Below are positions 47,306-62,300 of a stretch of DNA of 64,000 nt, piece after piece. The first letter of the stretch is position 1, and every line of letters begins with the position of its first letter. Origin of the DNA: Silene conica (taxonomy: Eukaryota; Streptophyta; Magnoliopsida; Caryophyllales; Caryophyllaceae); contig CM055318.2 in NCBI GenBank assembly GCA_029255685.2, positions 4,593,001 through 4,657,000 of the forward strand. Reading direction: 5' to 3'. The notes below the pieces were generated by a model. That model ran no database searches. It had not been told where the DNA came from and saw only the letters and a list, made by a program, of their open reading frames with translations. A program made the translations under genes and the position numbers.

Positions 47306-50300
47306 TTATCTATCTGCTCGCAACTGTGCATGGAACGTTGGATTCAGTTTCAATGTCTTTTTAGCAAGGTTGCGGATATCTTCTCTAGCAGATTCAGATG
47401 AAATTCGCATGACTTCTCTCAATCCACCCGTTGATATGAAATCTTGTGTATTATCCTCTGCAACAATAAAATTGTTTTTAGAGAGCAACTTTGCACGATA
47501 CATTCACAATTAGGATGTAAAAATAGGGAACACTGACAGTGTGATAATCACTAATCAGACTCTAATGAAGCAGCAATTTGTCACAACATTATATAATAAT
47601 ATCGTTCCATACTACTACATTATTTCAGATATAATACTCAAATCATCTATTGCAAAATTGAAATCTATACATATCATGCCTTTTTTTTCTTTATCATTTT
47701 CACTACGGCCAAAAACTAAGACCTGCAACAACATTATCCCACCGCCTAAGAGTAAAAGGAAAATTTTACACTCAGGTTTAAGCGTAAGTTTTTTTATTCC
47801 GCCATTATTTGAACCATATAATAGTGCCAGAAACTGAGATGGTCCAATGATCCTACAAGATTTTTCTTTTCAATTCGAAATCTATCCTTGAATTTGATAT
47901 TATAGGGTGGGTTCAAATCCGAAAGTCATAATAATACGAGTAATCATATAACATAGTACTGGGCAACTGATAATAAAGCAATCTCAACAATAGCGAACCA
48001 AGTTGAAGTAAGGATGTGTAGATGACTGATACAGTTAGCAAACTTACCATTTTGTGCCAAATGGCAAAGAGCGAGTTCAATATGTCGTCTGGTTGATTCT
48101 GAAGTAGTTTTAGAGTTGACTATCAACCATGTAAGTGCACCATCTTCCATAAGAAGTGAACGGCCATTTTTATGACCTGTTGAAGGTGATTTTTTTAATT
48201 ATATAGTAATCACTATCAAAGGCAATGTCATTCTTGAATACAAATGGTAGTTGAAACAAACCTTGAATGACCTCTCGGGTTTCACATTTGGCGAAGTTAG
48301 CCAACCCTCTTGCCACCTGCGCAATCACATCAGCATTTGCAGATCCAGTCATGCCCACGAGTGCCTTGATCCCACCATCCTGTTGGAGTGCCGAGTGTAA
48401 TGAAACTGGAATGAACCCATAATATGAGCACATCAACATAACTTGCCATCAAACAAGGGATCCAAATAATATTCACCAATATATAATTAACAAAAGACAC
48501 TGCCATCTAAAATCTAAAAACCAATATGTAAAAATTTTATATTCAGAAAACGTTGTGCTGACTTTCTCTCCATGGCATGTTCAAGAAATTCTATTCAGGT
48601 TTGTTTACCATTTCCACACAAATTTGCAATTGCTCCAGCAACCATCCTAAGAGTTTGAGGATCATCTGTTTTCAATGTCGTCTCTGATAAAAGCTGTGCA
48701 CCTCCCTTGCTCATTATCATGCCTTGATTAGTCTCTGTGTAGAAAATGAGATATCAAAATCTGTAAGTTGAAAGTCTTAAGCTTATTAAATATGGAGTAC
48801 AGACTATTGACAAGGCCAACACAATCATTTAGCCAGGATAGGTCGCAAGAAGGAAAACAACTAGCAGTTATTGTCAATTGTGTTCACTTCCACATGTTTG
48901 GAGCTCAACCCGAGGTGCTGGGTGTTATTTGAGAACTAGTAAGGCCCTGTTCTTTCTGGCTTAATTTCAGCTCTTTTCAATTTTGGTTGGTTGTATTCTG
49001 TTAAGTTTTATTTATATTCAATCAATTATTTTCAATTAATCTCTTCACAAAAGTAACTTTTAATTCAACTAAATTCACTCAAGCTCAATTCCACACAATT
49101 TAGTCAATTAAGCTCTACTCCAATTTATTCAATTCAGCTCGTTTCAGCCGAAAAGAACAGGGCCTAAAACCCACATACATCTGAGGAGCCAAACTAAGTC
49201 CAGGGTACTTCTTTTTGATGATATCTACAAGTATAAAACACAATCGACAATCGTGCCATAAACCAAGGCAGTGGCTGTGATTAAACTACAATATCTGCCT
49301 TTAGACCCGCTATGACCATTACTACATTCAACAATCATGACTAAATGAAGAATTAATACCCCAACAACAATTTACTATGAACAGTTGAACACTGATGTTA
49401 TAGAGGGGAAAGTATAAGCTTTTGTCACCCTCTCTCCTCTTTTACCCTTTGTTTGGATGGAGGTGGAGGCCACTGAGTAAGGACCTATTCCTACAAGCCA
49501 AGTTAAAATTCCTCCAACATAGAAAGATTTGGAAAGAAAACACTATGCTCCACTTCTCCTATACTCCCCTCCCTCCCTTACCCTCCTATCCATCCCCTCC
49601 CCATCCCCTCACCTTCCTGCCCATGTGGCTCCAGACAAAATAGTGTGCTTACATCTACAATGAAAATCTCATGTATGTTCACCTGTAGCTACTTTGTAGT
49701 ATCCCTCAGGACCCTCACTATTCAAGTTGATTGTATCTGAATTTACATTTATATTCCACTCATAATTGTAGCCCAACCAATTGGAGAATTTGGTGTTGTG
49801 TGAAAACTGAAAACACCACTAGCAATATCAATCACAAACTCAATAGCAAACATATATTATTATCCATCTTCTAGCCATCTAACGCTAACAGACTGACTAA
49901 AGTACTCAAATATCGTTAACCGAGGTCATATCATTTAACCTTTTTTCCTATTGTTTACAGTCCTCAAGTAATCATGTTTATACTATCCTTCAACTCAATG
50001 AAATCCTTGTAAGAATTAAACATTCATTAACTTTTCTGAAAAGGCTGAATTTTCTGGATTATCATGAACATCTATGAAGATATTAGAAATATGAACTGAA
50101 AATAAAGAAAAAATGAGTTGAAAGACCGAAGACTAAAACCAGATTGCTTTAAAATTTGGTTGATTAGGATGGTAAATGTGTACGGCTTATAAACCATTAA
50201 CATTTAGGAGAAAAAAAGCCAAGGCACAAAACGAATGCTAACTAAGATGATTACAAAAAACTTCATATCTTCAAATAGAGAGCAAAAGGTGCATGAGTTT

Positions 50301-53300
50301 ACCGTTCATCGCTAAATTGGCGACAGCTCCAGAAGCCACTCTAAGAATAGTGGTATTCTGTGATGTCCTCAAAAGCATTAGGAGAGCATCTAGCCCACCA
50401 TCATGCACAATCTTCTCCTGATTAATATCTGAAACAGGACATGAAATTTTTTGGTGAAGGACACACTATTTATAAACTTTCTCAGAGGAAAAATGTATGT
50501 ATTCCCTTTATAGAGACAACAACTATCAAACATATCTTACCTTTGATATTTTCTATCTCACTTGAAACAAAACATCTAACAATGCAACATCTACAGAAGA
50601 TATGTTTTAAGAGGAGACATATCTAATTGGCTAGTTGGTGGTCCTTGAGTCCAGTTGTGAGGACAAAAAAATCCACTGATAATCACTTGGGCTTTTGCAC
50701 TTGGGTCAGGCCATTGCCAAGGGTGGAAAAAGTTTTGCATTACTTTAGTAGGAAGATGGTTTCATTGGCAGACTAGTGTACTTGAAATGATAATAATCAT
50801 TTTATGAAATTATTTCTACGTTTTAAGTGCTCCATTCCTCCTGATAATTGTTTCCTCTTTCATGGATAAATTAGTCATGATAGCTAGAAGGCGTAGTTTG
50901 GACATTTTGTTTGAGAGCCCCCCCTTTGATGTCAAATTTTTGGTCATTTTAATACAGCTAACAAGGTGGAATTATTATCAGGAAATGACATTAGCACTAG
51001 ATTTTTTTTTTGTCATATTATCCTAGAAAGAACATCATTCACTTTATTGGAGCCTCTCCCCTATCAACCCCAAAGAGAAGTGAATTCTACAATCAATTTT
51101 GATTGCATTGCAGTAACAACCTTAGCAGATCTGATTAGCACAGAGCACATAAAGATACAGAATGACCTACTTCCTTCATTGTTACAATACGCTTCGACAT
51201 AGTAATAGTGTTACACTGCCATCAAGATTCAAGAAGATATTTTCCATAAAGCAACATTACCCCAAGAGTGTTTCCCATGAAAGTAAAAAACAGAAGTCGA
51301 AGCTTTCAGTAAAGCTTCTTTTCCTTCGCCCTAAGCCCCTAACTGTCTCCTTTGAGACTACCAGTACAAAGGGAAATCTATATAGCTTGATCCGTCATTC
51401 CACAACATAGGTCCGACCAAAAGCCGACAAAATGAAAGCACTCTATCTGAGATTTGAACTCTTTAGAAAAAAATTGAAGAGCAACATGACATGCAAAAGA
51501 CAGTGAGACATAACTAATAACTGCTCCGCTCACGTGAATTTTAAGTTCGCTTCTACAAAAAGGATATACTTTTGTAACATTTAAATGGCAAAAACAAATT
51601 ACACATACAAATAAAAATGGACCCGCCTGACAAATAAGCAAAAAATAGAAAATTTGGAAGGAAATTACATAATTTCAGATCAGTTGCCCAAAAATAGGAA
51701 CACAAGGAATTGACAAAAACACCTAAAAAAGGAGAACTTAAACAAGAGACTGGGTCAAATGGAGTATAATAACGATGGTAGGAGTAATTACCTTCAGCAG
51801 CAAGATTAGCTACAACCTTTAGTGCATGCATTTGGACTTCAATATCTTCTGATGACAACAGCTTTAGTATTTTTTCAAGCCCAACTGGTGGAAGGCAGAA
51901 CACAATAATCAGGATCAATGAAATTGAATAGAGACAGAAACGAGTATTTTGAACGTTGGAGAAAAGAACTTAAGAGAATAAAGGCCAAACAATATCTTTC
52001 CTTCCTCGCATATTTTGGCAATAGTTGCCTTCTGACCAGAAAAAGATCGACTTAAGCCCATGGCGGATCGGAATGATGATGATTCTCTCATGTGCTGTTT
52101 GACATGGGGTTTCTTGTCCTGTAATACAGCAAAAAATTGGAGCTTTTATAACCAATTTCATATGGGGGCATATGATGGGTACAGTGGGTGGTACATCTCA
52201 GTTACTTGGGTTAAGTAACTTCCATTACCTCAACATCATCACTATTCTCAGGTGATCGCTTTTTTAATTTGACTAATTCATCTTCTAGTGTCAACCTTCG
52301 CTTCTCTTCAGCCAATAATTTCTCTTTCAGCGCATCAAGTTCACCAGTGAACTTTTCCTTTTAACATAAAATTGCTTATTAGAAACTTCTTATCAACTCG
52401 ACTACAAATAAAATGTAGCTAATAAAATTAGGGAATCAAAATACCTTCTCAAAAACCAGGTTTGAATTTTCTGCTTTCAGAGACTCAACTTCAGCAACAG
52501 CCGATTGATGGGACTGAGCTTTTTCTTCTAATTGTTTCATCAGATCAGAGACGTTACTCTTCTCCTGACTCTACATAGAGAGATCGTGCAAATATAATAT
52601 ATCTTGTAACATGATTAACCTTTGCAGGAGCCATCCTTATAATGGCTGAATTTGGCACATAAAAGAGTCATTTAATCAGAATGGTAGTGTTAATTGAAAT
52701 CCAGATTTCACTTCTTGCATACTCTGGTTGCCTAATACACTGCAAGTTCACTTTCATTCTAATAAATCTTTTACTTAAAAAAGATCCATGGTAAACTAAC
52801 AAGAATATAAATTAATAGAAAAGCAAAATAAGCAAAGATTACAACCAGGACAAGAAGTCCTTGAAAGTCTTAGAGAGCCTAAGGAACATGACGAGGAACA
52901 GCTACTATCAGAAAGCCTCTTATATGACGCTGCATCCCTCATAATTAGATGAAAAAATCCCACTGGTACTATGGAAAAACTAGGACAAAGTAATCTTCCT
53001 ACATCCTGACAGCCCGGATGAAAACAGTAGTTTCAAAATTTACTTGCTATTGGGAAGGGTGGACTAAACAAGAGAAACACGGGCATTGAGGCATACTTCT
53101 AATTACAATTTCATAGATATAAAAAATTTACCTGACTTTTCTTCTCTTCTCTAAGAGCTTTCTTTAACAATTCAATTTCTTTTAATACACTTTCACCACC
53201 TTCATGCTTGTCTTGAAGTTGCTTGTTCAAGACAGCAATTTTCTCCTCATAAAGCTGGATCGTCTCAGAGAGTAACTTCTGATCAGAACTCTGGTCACAC

Positions 53301-56300
53301 GATAGCTTTCTTAATGAATCTACTTGTTTTTCAGAATGTTCACAGCGCAGGAGCATGTCATCTAATTGCTTGGTTAGCTGTGCAACTCTCCTGTCATGTA
53401 TTTGCTTGGATTCAAGGAGCTCTTGATGATATCTAGAACTTTCTGCTTGACATTGCTACTACGAATAAAGCCCAAAATTAGACCTCACTCATTATGTACA
53501 AGCTAATATATATTATCAAGAGATAAGCTTAAGAACAAAGAGACACGTTATGTCAAACTAGAATAGCTGGAGCAAACAGTCCTCGTGGTATAAAATTTAG
53601 AGCTGAAAATATTAGTAATTAGTACTCATTAACACACAAAATTTACAGAGAAAACAGCTGACCTTCATTGAACTATCTTTCTCACTGAGGAGTGCCTTCA
53701 AATGCTTCAATTGACTTTCAATTCCTTCTGAGCGAGCTCGTTCATCCTTCAATTGCTCAATGAATGCTGATATTTGTTTCTCATACATGTGGGTGGCATC
53801 TGCAAGAGCTTTTTGATGCGTAGAACTTTCATATTGATTTTGCTACAGGGCAAAACAAGATTCGTAAGTGCTACAGTAGTTAAGTTATTGGTTAGCTATT
53901 TTCACTAACTGCTCTCACAGAGTATACCTAGAAGAGGCAGAGCAATAAACTTTAAAACAAATACTTCACAATATAAAACATCAAGCCTTGTAACTTTCAA
54001 CCTAGATGAAATGAAACAGTGTATTGAATAACATGTAGGACTCTTGTGAAAAGTAAGGGGCGATATACTCTATCAAATGGATCTCTGAATCATGAAAAGA
54101 GACTCCTTTTACATAGTTATGCTCTCTGTCATCAGGTGTGACTGACAAAGATCCAAAACTGATATCTGGCGTTCAAAAAAGATAACTGAGCATAATTAAG
54201 AAAACAAAAAAGGTTGAAAGCAAGTGATAGATATTGAATGTTATTTGTAGTAAGATTAGACACTGATTTGTGTCTAACATTAGACCGCGGGCAACTGAGT
54301 AAGAACCACTTAAAACTTCCAGGTAATATATTGATATCGTAAATGGAGGGCCAACTTTGAAGTACATTAGCAATAATCTATCACGTACTCAAAGAGGCAA
54401 AGAGCAAATATATGCCCGCGTTGGAGTACAACAATTCAATTTCATATCTGCACAAAGTTATAGGTGCTCGGTGAAATAAGTAAACCTTATAGTGTTCTAT
54501 ACTCATCTCCAAGCGTGCGACATCATCGCGTAATAGCTTATTACACTCTTTTTGATCATTCAATTCATCTAGAAGAACTTTCATCTCCATTTCCAGCCGA
54601 GCATTATCCTTTTCCAGGATCTGCACAAAAGGTATACCACCAGGACACAAAGGTAGTCTCAGAAAGAAAGATTACAAAACATGGAAGGGGACAGGTGATA
54701 ACCAAATCACATTGTTTGCATTTCTTATATTATGAACAGGCAGACAAACAATGCAATTAATCAATTATTCACTCAATTTTCATGACATGTCATCCAGCAA
54801 CAACCTATATGTACTTTTGGATCCACAACTTTTTTTTTGGTAAGACTACAATATTAATAAAAGGACGGCAAAGGGGTCACGACGGCTATGTACAAAAAGA
54901 TAACGAAGAGGTGACGCCATCTACAAAAAGACACCATGGGGGTAACAGTGTAACACCCATATACAAAAAGATACCCTAAATGTGAAGTCCATATACAAAA
55001 TGAAAGACGGATAATTACGTCCTCAAATTATCTTTATCTAAAGAAAAAAAAAAGACAAGTTTCAATTTGGGTGAAGCATATGGCTCAAACAAAATATAAA
55101 AAAGCATTGGAAAATGAAAATGGAACTCTTGATATGAAGAGGCAACATCATCAAAAATACAAAGGTTCCGTGCAATCCATGTGCACCAACAAATAGCAAA
55201 AGGAACCACAACAACCTCGTTATGTTAGATTAACACAAAAGTAGGGCTGTATATATTTGACCCTTTTACTTCGTCATACAGCATTAGAGAAATGTTGCTC
55301 TTATATAGAAGATGATGTGAACACTAGTGAAGCTCATGTTTTAACAAAAAATGTTGCAATTAACCCAGCCATGTGTACAATATATGAGCAGAATGATAGC
55401 GAGTGGGAAAACTACCTCAGACCTTGTAACTAAGCTCTTTTCTGCATCCATAAATGAACGCTGACATTGTTTAAGCTTCTTCTCCATTTCATTTATATAA
55501 TTGTCCCTGAGCTTTTGTTCTCGATCAATTTCTTTAGTAAGGTTGTCAACTTTGCTTTCAAGTTTTCGGCATAAGCTTTCATAATCAAATTCTTCTTTGA
55601 CTTTCATCATATTTACCACTTTCATAGCCTGCAACAGCAGAAAAACATACAGAGTCAACCTTTGTTCACTGTTCCCACAGTAAATCATCAATCTGTCACT
55701 AACAAAAGTATCAATCGGTTATTTTGTGTCCCTAGGCATGAACTAATGTGGTTGATTCATTGATGAGTTTTAAAGTCTTTGCATCCTTATAAGTCACCTT
55801 AAGCTATGGTTGAGAGTATTACGCACATGATAGCCTGAACTACGTGAATATGAGAGTCCGGCACATCTTAGGACAATATGAAGGCTCTCAGCTATCTCTA
55901 TAGAGTGGTCATGAGAACAGTCATGACAAAGTCGGAGATGAGTATAGAATACTACTTCGTATAAGATACTTATTTATCCAAGAAAAGGCCTATAAGATGG
56001 TGCCTACTGGAGTAATGGATGATTTTTCACCCTGTAAGATAACTTGCGGGTCACAACCCATAAGTACTCCGCACCAGCAAACTTCCTTAAAACAGTAGTA
56101 ACGACCGTGATGTCTAACACAGTTGCAGCTTGGATTGACAGGTCGTGCTTGTGTCCAGTTTGTTGTCGTGAACATAGGAAAAGAAAGAATATATGGAGTA
56201 CGTACTCTAACATAATCTCTACATACGGCTTACTGTCCAAAACATAGCAAAATTAATTGGGATAATCATGTCCACAGTCTACCCTTGTCAGTTGTCACTC

Positions 56301-59300
56301 TATCGGATAGAACTTCATCAAGTATATGAGACGTTTGTTAGCGACTCTATCTAGTATATATAAAAGACTCAACAATATTTATGTTGTGAAATACAAAAGA
56401 CTATCTACTTCCATACCCGATGGAGCCAAATCCACTATTTTTTTGTTCTGGACTGATGGAATAAAGGAAATGGCTCACCAAACTAGGTAAGCTTCTTTTT
56501 ATTGTGAAGTACTAGTCATTCCATGCAATTCTAGAAGCAATTTTCAGTAAGGGTCATTAGGAAGCAGTCTTGTGTGTAGCTAACACAGGGGTAAGGCATA
56601 TCCAACCTCCATTACCTAGTAAAATGCGGGAGCCCTCGAGGCACAGAGTTACTTCAAACTTGAAGTGAAGTATAAAGCCAATGATAGCTCTTAATGATAA
56701 ACAAAAACGCATGCTCCTGCATTACCAGTACTGAAACATAATCAAAGCAAAGTTACTTACTCGTTGCCCAAACATTATCGTGCTGGTCGTTTCTGCGTGA
56801 TGCCTTGCTGAAGGTCCAATTGTTATAATTAGAGATGTCCTAGCAGAGCCTAGGGAAAAGAACCATACACACTACAAATCAATCACCATACTTGAATGGT
56901 ATGACCTCAAAATTAACATGGAGCTATAATATGAAGCAAATAAACAATCACCGCGTTGGCACGACATAAAAGTAATATCTTAGTTTGAAGAGGCGCAAGG
57001 CGCACCGAGGCGATGAGGGGCCGAGGTGATGAGGCGCAAGGCGCAAGGCGAAGGCGCGCACCTTTTGAACGCGAGGCGCATCTTTTTTGTATGAGCCTCT
57101 AAACTAGTTCTACACACTAAGTATTACTAAAACACATTAATTCACATCAAAAATATATTAAAAGATAGTTAAAATTAGGTTAAAGAATGTTTTTTTAATC
57201 TAAGATATTATAAGTAAGGAAAGTCACATGCTTAACATGTGACTTTTAGTGAAAAAGTGTCTTCTAGAGCCTAAAGTGAATAAGGCGCGCCTTGTTGCGC
57301 CTTGAGCCTTCACTTGAGGCGCGCGCCTTTTTGAGCCTTTTGCACACAGCCACGCCTCCTTCCTCTGATGCCCCAGGCCCTGCGCCTACCCTCGCCTTGC
57401 GCCTAGGCGCGCCTCAGGCGCGCCTTTTTAAACTAAGAAAAGTATATAGCACCAGCTTATAGATATTTCCAAGTGAGGGTCCATAGATTGGAAGCCTAAT
57501 GCCAGCCCCAAGTCCAGTATAAGAGAATTCCATTCACCATCCCCCTAATGAGGGTTTGGCTAGACTATATGCCTCATGTGGATTATAGAAAAATTGAATT
57601 TAACGAAATAACTGAAAATACACGATAAAAGAGGTTGATTGAAACAATTTTTAAGATACCAGAAGCCTTCTTTTAGTTATTGTGTATGAAGACTCTTATC
57701 AAAAAGTATACTTTGAAGAACAGGGAAAGTTGACTGAGCAGATGAGGAAGTAGCACTCTATCTCAATGCGTCAAAACACCGCTAATGCTAGCTTGCTTCC
57801 ACCAAAACCATTAAAATAAACATGAAGTTCCACCATGAACCTGGAATACCCATAGCTTCCAAGCCAAACAGAAGAAGCTGGAAGACTACAGAGACGCCTA
57901 TGAACCTGTCTCCTGATCTTTCCCTCGTGAAATATACAAATAATAAAACCTGACACCTTTAAGAAAAGCTAGTTCCTGAGGTCTATTTTTTAATCATAAA
58001 CCATTTAAAGAAGTAAGGATATCCACCTCCAAAAGAATCACGAAGAATTCTTGTCAACTTGGAATCCCGAACAGGAATATGTGGACTATTTTCAGCCAAC
58101 GCATTTATACACTTCCCCAATGAAGTGAGAGAAAGATTGATAAATTTGGCCTCTTCAAGCAAGTGTCCTTCACTACCTGCCATGCACAAAAGTGAGGCAT
58201 TGAATTTCAAAAGATGCGAAAATAAACACAAGCACATTGGCTTCAAAGACATCAACTACACACATGTATCCATCACAAACTATGCACAGATATAGGAGTG
58301 TTTTTTTTAAAAGATATACTACTACCTTGTTTCGTTTTACATGTCAATGTAGGACCTTGCGCATGAGTTAAGAAAGCATAGGAAAATGGTATACTATTTA
58401 TTATGTATAATAAAGCTCTTTCAAAATATAAAAATAAAACATTTTTCCACCAATTAAATAGCTAAAACTCTAAAAGTACCTTTTAGTCTTGGTTATTAAT
58501 TATTAATGCTTGGAAAATGTAGAGAATATATAAAAAGAAATTTTATACTTCATCTAAACGACATATAAAAACAAACAGAAGGAGTATTACTTAAGGGATA
58601 CCAAGGGGGTGATGCCCATGTACAAAAAGATATCATAGAGCAGACACGCATCTACACAAAGATATAGAAAAGATTCATAGAGCTGATATTCATCTACAAA
58701 AAGACATCATGGGGTGACGCCCATATTAAGACTGCACAGCTAGATGGTAAGTGAATATTCAATTGTTCCCAGAGTCCCCTACCTTCCTCATTGCCATGAT
58801 GACATCCCACCCCATCCTCACCAAACTAATTTCAAAACAAAAAAAAACATGCTTCCGACATACCAGATTTATCTATTCTTTCAGATCCAGCCAAATCAAC
58901 GATTAGTAGCTTGCTTTTTCGTATCATTTTCACATCCATGTCAGGCTGTGCATTAATTCCAGTACCCATTTCAGAAGATGTTGCATGTTCTGTCTTTCCA
59001 GTGATAGATCTTCTAACATAAACCTAAACAATGAAAAAATATTGTTTTGAACAATATGCAATTGTGTGAAAAATGAACATAAAACAGAGGAGAATTGCTG
59101 GCAGACTTGCGTACCGTTAAAATTGCATGACTGCGTGACGAATTTGTATTGAGCTTTGTATTTGCGGCATGACGGTTTGCCTCACCATTTTGAAGCAATT
59201 CCATGAACTGGTCAAGTTCATGAATCTTAATCACTGAGGCGCCAGGTAACAGTACTTCTCCTGTCTTTGCATCTTCAACAATAGGAATATTAACCTTCTC

Positions 59301-62300
59301 AGGTGCAAGCAGGTCTTGAATTGCTTCCTTATACAACTGAGCAAATAGAAAATAAGTAATCAATAATCATTGATTTAATGATAAATCATTGTAAAACACT
59401 TCAATATCTTCTCTTTTCCTAACCATTAACCACAATAGCATAAATTGGGTAGACGAAACAAAATACTACAAAGTAGCACCCAACAACAGCTGTAGGGCTG
59501 CAAAATAAAATACCTGTAAGTAGGAGATCTCCACGCTATCATGTCTTGGAGATATATTGGTAATTATATCTTCTACTGCCCTCACCATGATACCACGCTC
59601 TGATGCATCATTTTTTCCAAGGTTGCCAACAGTGTGCGTCTTCCCAGTACCTGTCTGACCATAAGCCATAATTGTTCCATTATACCCACTCATTACACTC
59701 TGCAAAATAGTAAAACAACTTGTATGTTAACACAATGATATTCATTCAATAATCTGTATGATAAGATAACAAAATAACAAAAAAAATTTAACGCCTAATG
59801 ATAGAGAAAAAAAATAGAAAAACACATGGAACATGGAAGTACTTCAGAGTTCAAAGCAAGACTTTAATATCCTAAGTCCAAGCGAGGCTGATATTTCACA
59901 CAAGTTAAATTTCCACACAAAGACCTGAAAGAATGTAACAGTGTAGACAAACCAACTTATGTTCATGTCATATGTTGGATGCTAAAGGCCTCATTTCAGT
60001 GATATAAAATGCATACTATTAAGAACCATATTCAGAAGCAAAGAAAGATTCTAAATAGAGCGTACCTCAACAACAGGTTTGGCTACCACTTCATAAACAC
60101 GCTTTTGGGAAGCTGTTTCTGTAAATACTTCATCAAATTTGTAAGAATCAGAACTCCAATTGTTCTTTTTCAAGTTCAGTTTCTTCAGCTGCACAACCAA
60201 TAACATGTGTGAGACAGGGCCCATCTTTAGTGAAACTTGTACACATCTATTATTCTATGCTGTGTATAGGCCAGCAAATTAACCAACATGAGTACTATTG
60301 TAAAGTGATTTTCATAACATCCCTCAGAAGTACATCCGGCCTCTTACGTAGCTCTTGAAAGGCTGAGTTCCTAGTAAAGTAAGTGGAGAAAGTGGCTGCT
60401 TTTTTGCATCTCAACTATCCGTTTATTAGTGCTTATTAATGGGGAACCTGCTGGTTTGTTTGTTAGGTATAGAGGTTTTCAAAAGCTGACCTACATTGGT
60501 CGTTTGTTCATAATGATTATGAAATCACTTACTTAAGTCATAAGCAAGGCAGTGAAGGCAAGTTCCACTGAGGAACAATTCACTCGACCATGTTAAGCCC
60601 AGATGAAGTCCACATAAGTCAGGGCTAATAGCCTAATAGTAACATATTGCATTTTGCATTTGACACTCTTGAGGGTTTATTATCCTAATCAGCTACTCCC
60701 GCTAATTTCTTGATTAGCCCCATGGGCCCACTTTTCCACTCACAAAAAGTAAGGCAATGGGGCTAATTCAATAAAATGGAGAGAGTATTTCATTGTGAAA
60801 ATAGAGGAGGTAAACAGAGTGAAAAAAACGTTTTGGATATTTGCAGCAGAAAAGGTCAAAGGAAATATCACCTCTGGTTGTATGTCAACGCAGTCGGCAA
60901 AATCTGCATCAAGGGCAAGGTCTTCGTCATTTCTGGGTCGAAGCCTGATAGCAACTCTAACTCTTCCAGGTTCTGCATGGTTGACAATAACCTTGTGATA
61001 GAGAATAACTGATTGGTCTAAAACTACTCCCTCCTCGATATATAAAGATCATGTATTATAGACAGATCATTATCATTTTGTACAGATAGATATACAACTA
61101 GGACATTAGGAAAGCATTTAATCAAAAAGACAAAGAAAAGATCAGCTGAAATATCACTCTAAGCGCAAGTAATGAGCTCTTAAGAGAAAGCCGAAATGAT
61201 AATGCAACTAACTCCTCAAGGATTTACGGTTCCCTTCAACTTTTAAACCAACTAGTAAACACCATGTCAGCAACATTAAAAATTGGATATCAGGCGCATA
61301 GCCCTCATAGAACAGAAACACAGAAAGATAAGGTAGACTACTCCATTTCACAAAACCGTGTGAAAAACAACAGAAGCCTATTTAAGAATCCACGTGCTCC
61401 AAAATTACTAATTCCAAAAAATATCAGAAGCACGTGACATCGTGAAATTAGGCGGTTTCCAGCCTGCTAAATCCATTAGGACAAAACGCACAAGATGCTA
61501 ATGGCACTTATTTCCCCGTAGTTACTGCTAAATGATAAGACTGTCAAGGGTTTTGTTTCTCTAACATCTTGTTTTGATGGATGAAATTGAAGGGAAAAGG
61601 AATGATGCAATTTCCCTTGATTAGTTTACTAATTATAGAGGAATGTACCTTTCCAATTTCCACCTACGAGGGAAGAAAGAAAAAACGACAAGTTTTGGCA
61701 CTTCCTTTGCTTCCAAATCCCATATAACCTAGTTAACCAAACAAGGAAATACGGCCCGGTTTCTGCATCTCCCTTTCCTTGCCACTCTATGCATCTACAA
61801 CTAAAGCAAAATGGGAGCCCCAATAGTAATTTCAAAAATCTACCAATCTCCTAAGGTAGGGTTTAGAAACGCAAAATCGATTATAATTTTATGATCTCAA
61901 TCACAAAAACTAAAATGTTCTAATTCAGTTCCAATTCCATATCCAATATCACAAATTCTATGTTACTTCGACTCTTCATATTCTCATGTGTATAACACTT
62001 GGATATCTCATTTTTGTAAAAATAGTCGAGTTTGGTGTCGGTGTTGGATCTTTGTAAACGTGTCTGAGTAACATAGATTATAATCACGTGGATGTGAATT
62101 CTAAATTTCAATTTCTCGAGGATGTTTGCGCCATGGAATTGGAATTGGGCAGAACGAGGCGAGTTAGGTCACATCTATGACCCATACCTATTTAACAAGT
62201 CTACATTAGGAGATTAGATAGTGATGGGATTGAAATGACTACTAACCCATAGGAGCTTGAGAACCCCAATTTTAAACTAGGTTAGAATTGTGAAAATAAA

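Noticed and set aside
47900-47925. GGTTCAAATCC resembling a tRNA T-loop
   Set aside because: No acceptor stem, D arm or anticodon arm can be built around it; it is in a kinesin intron.
55015-55209. 64-codon minus-strand frame as an independent gene
   Set aside because: It is the decayed end of a LINE reverse-transcriptase frame, truncated and flanked by a target duplication.
56979-57437. CpG-rich patch as a promoter-type CpG island
   Set aside because: It has inverted ends and duplicated flanks and lies inside an intron; a transposable element explains it better.
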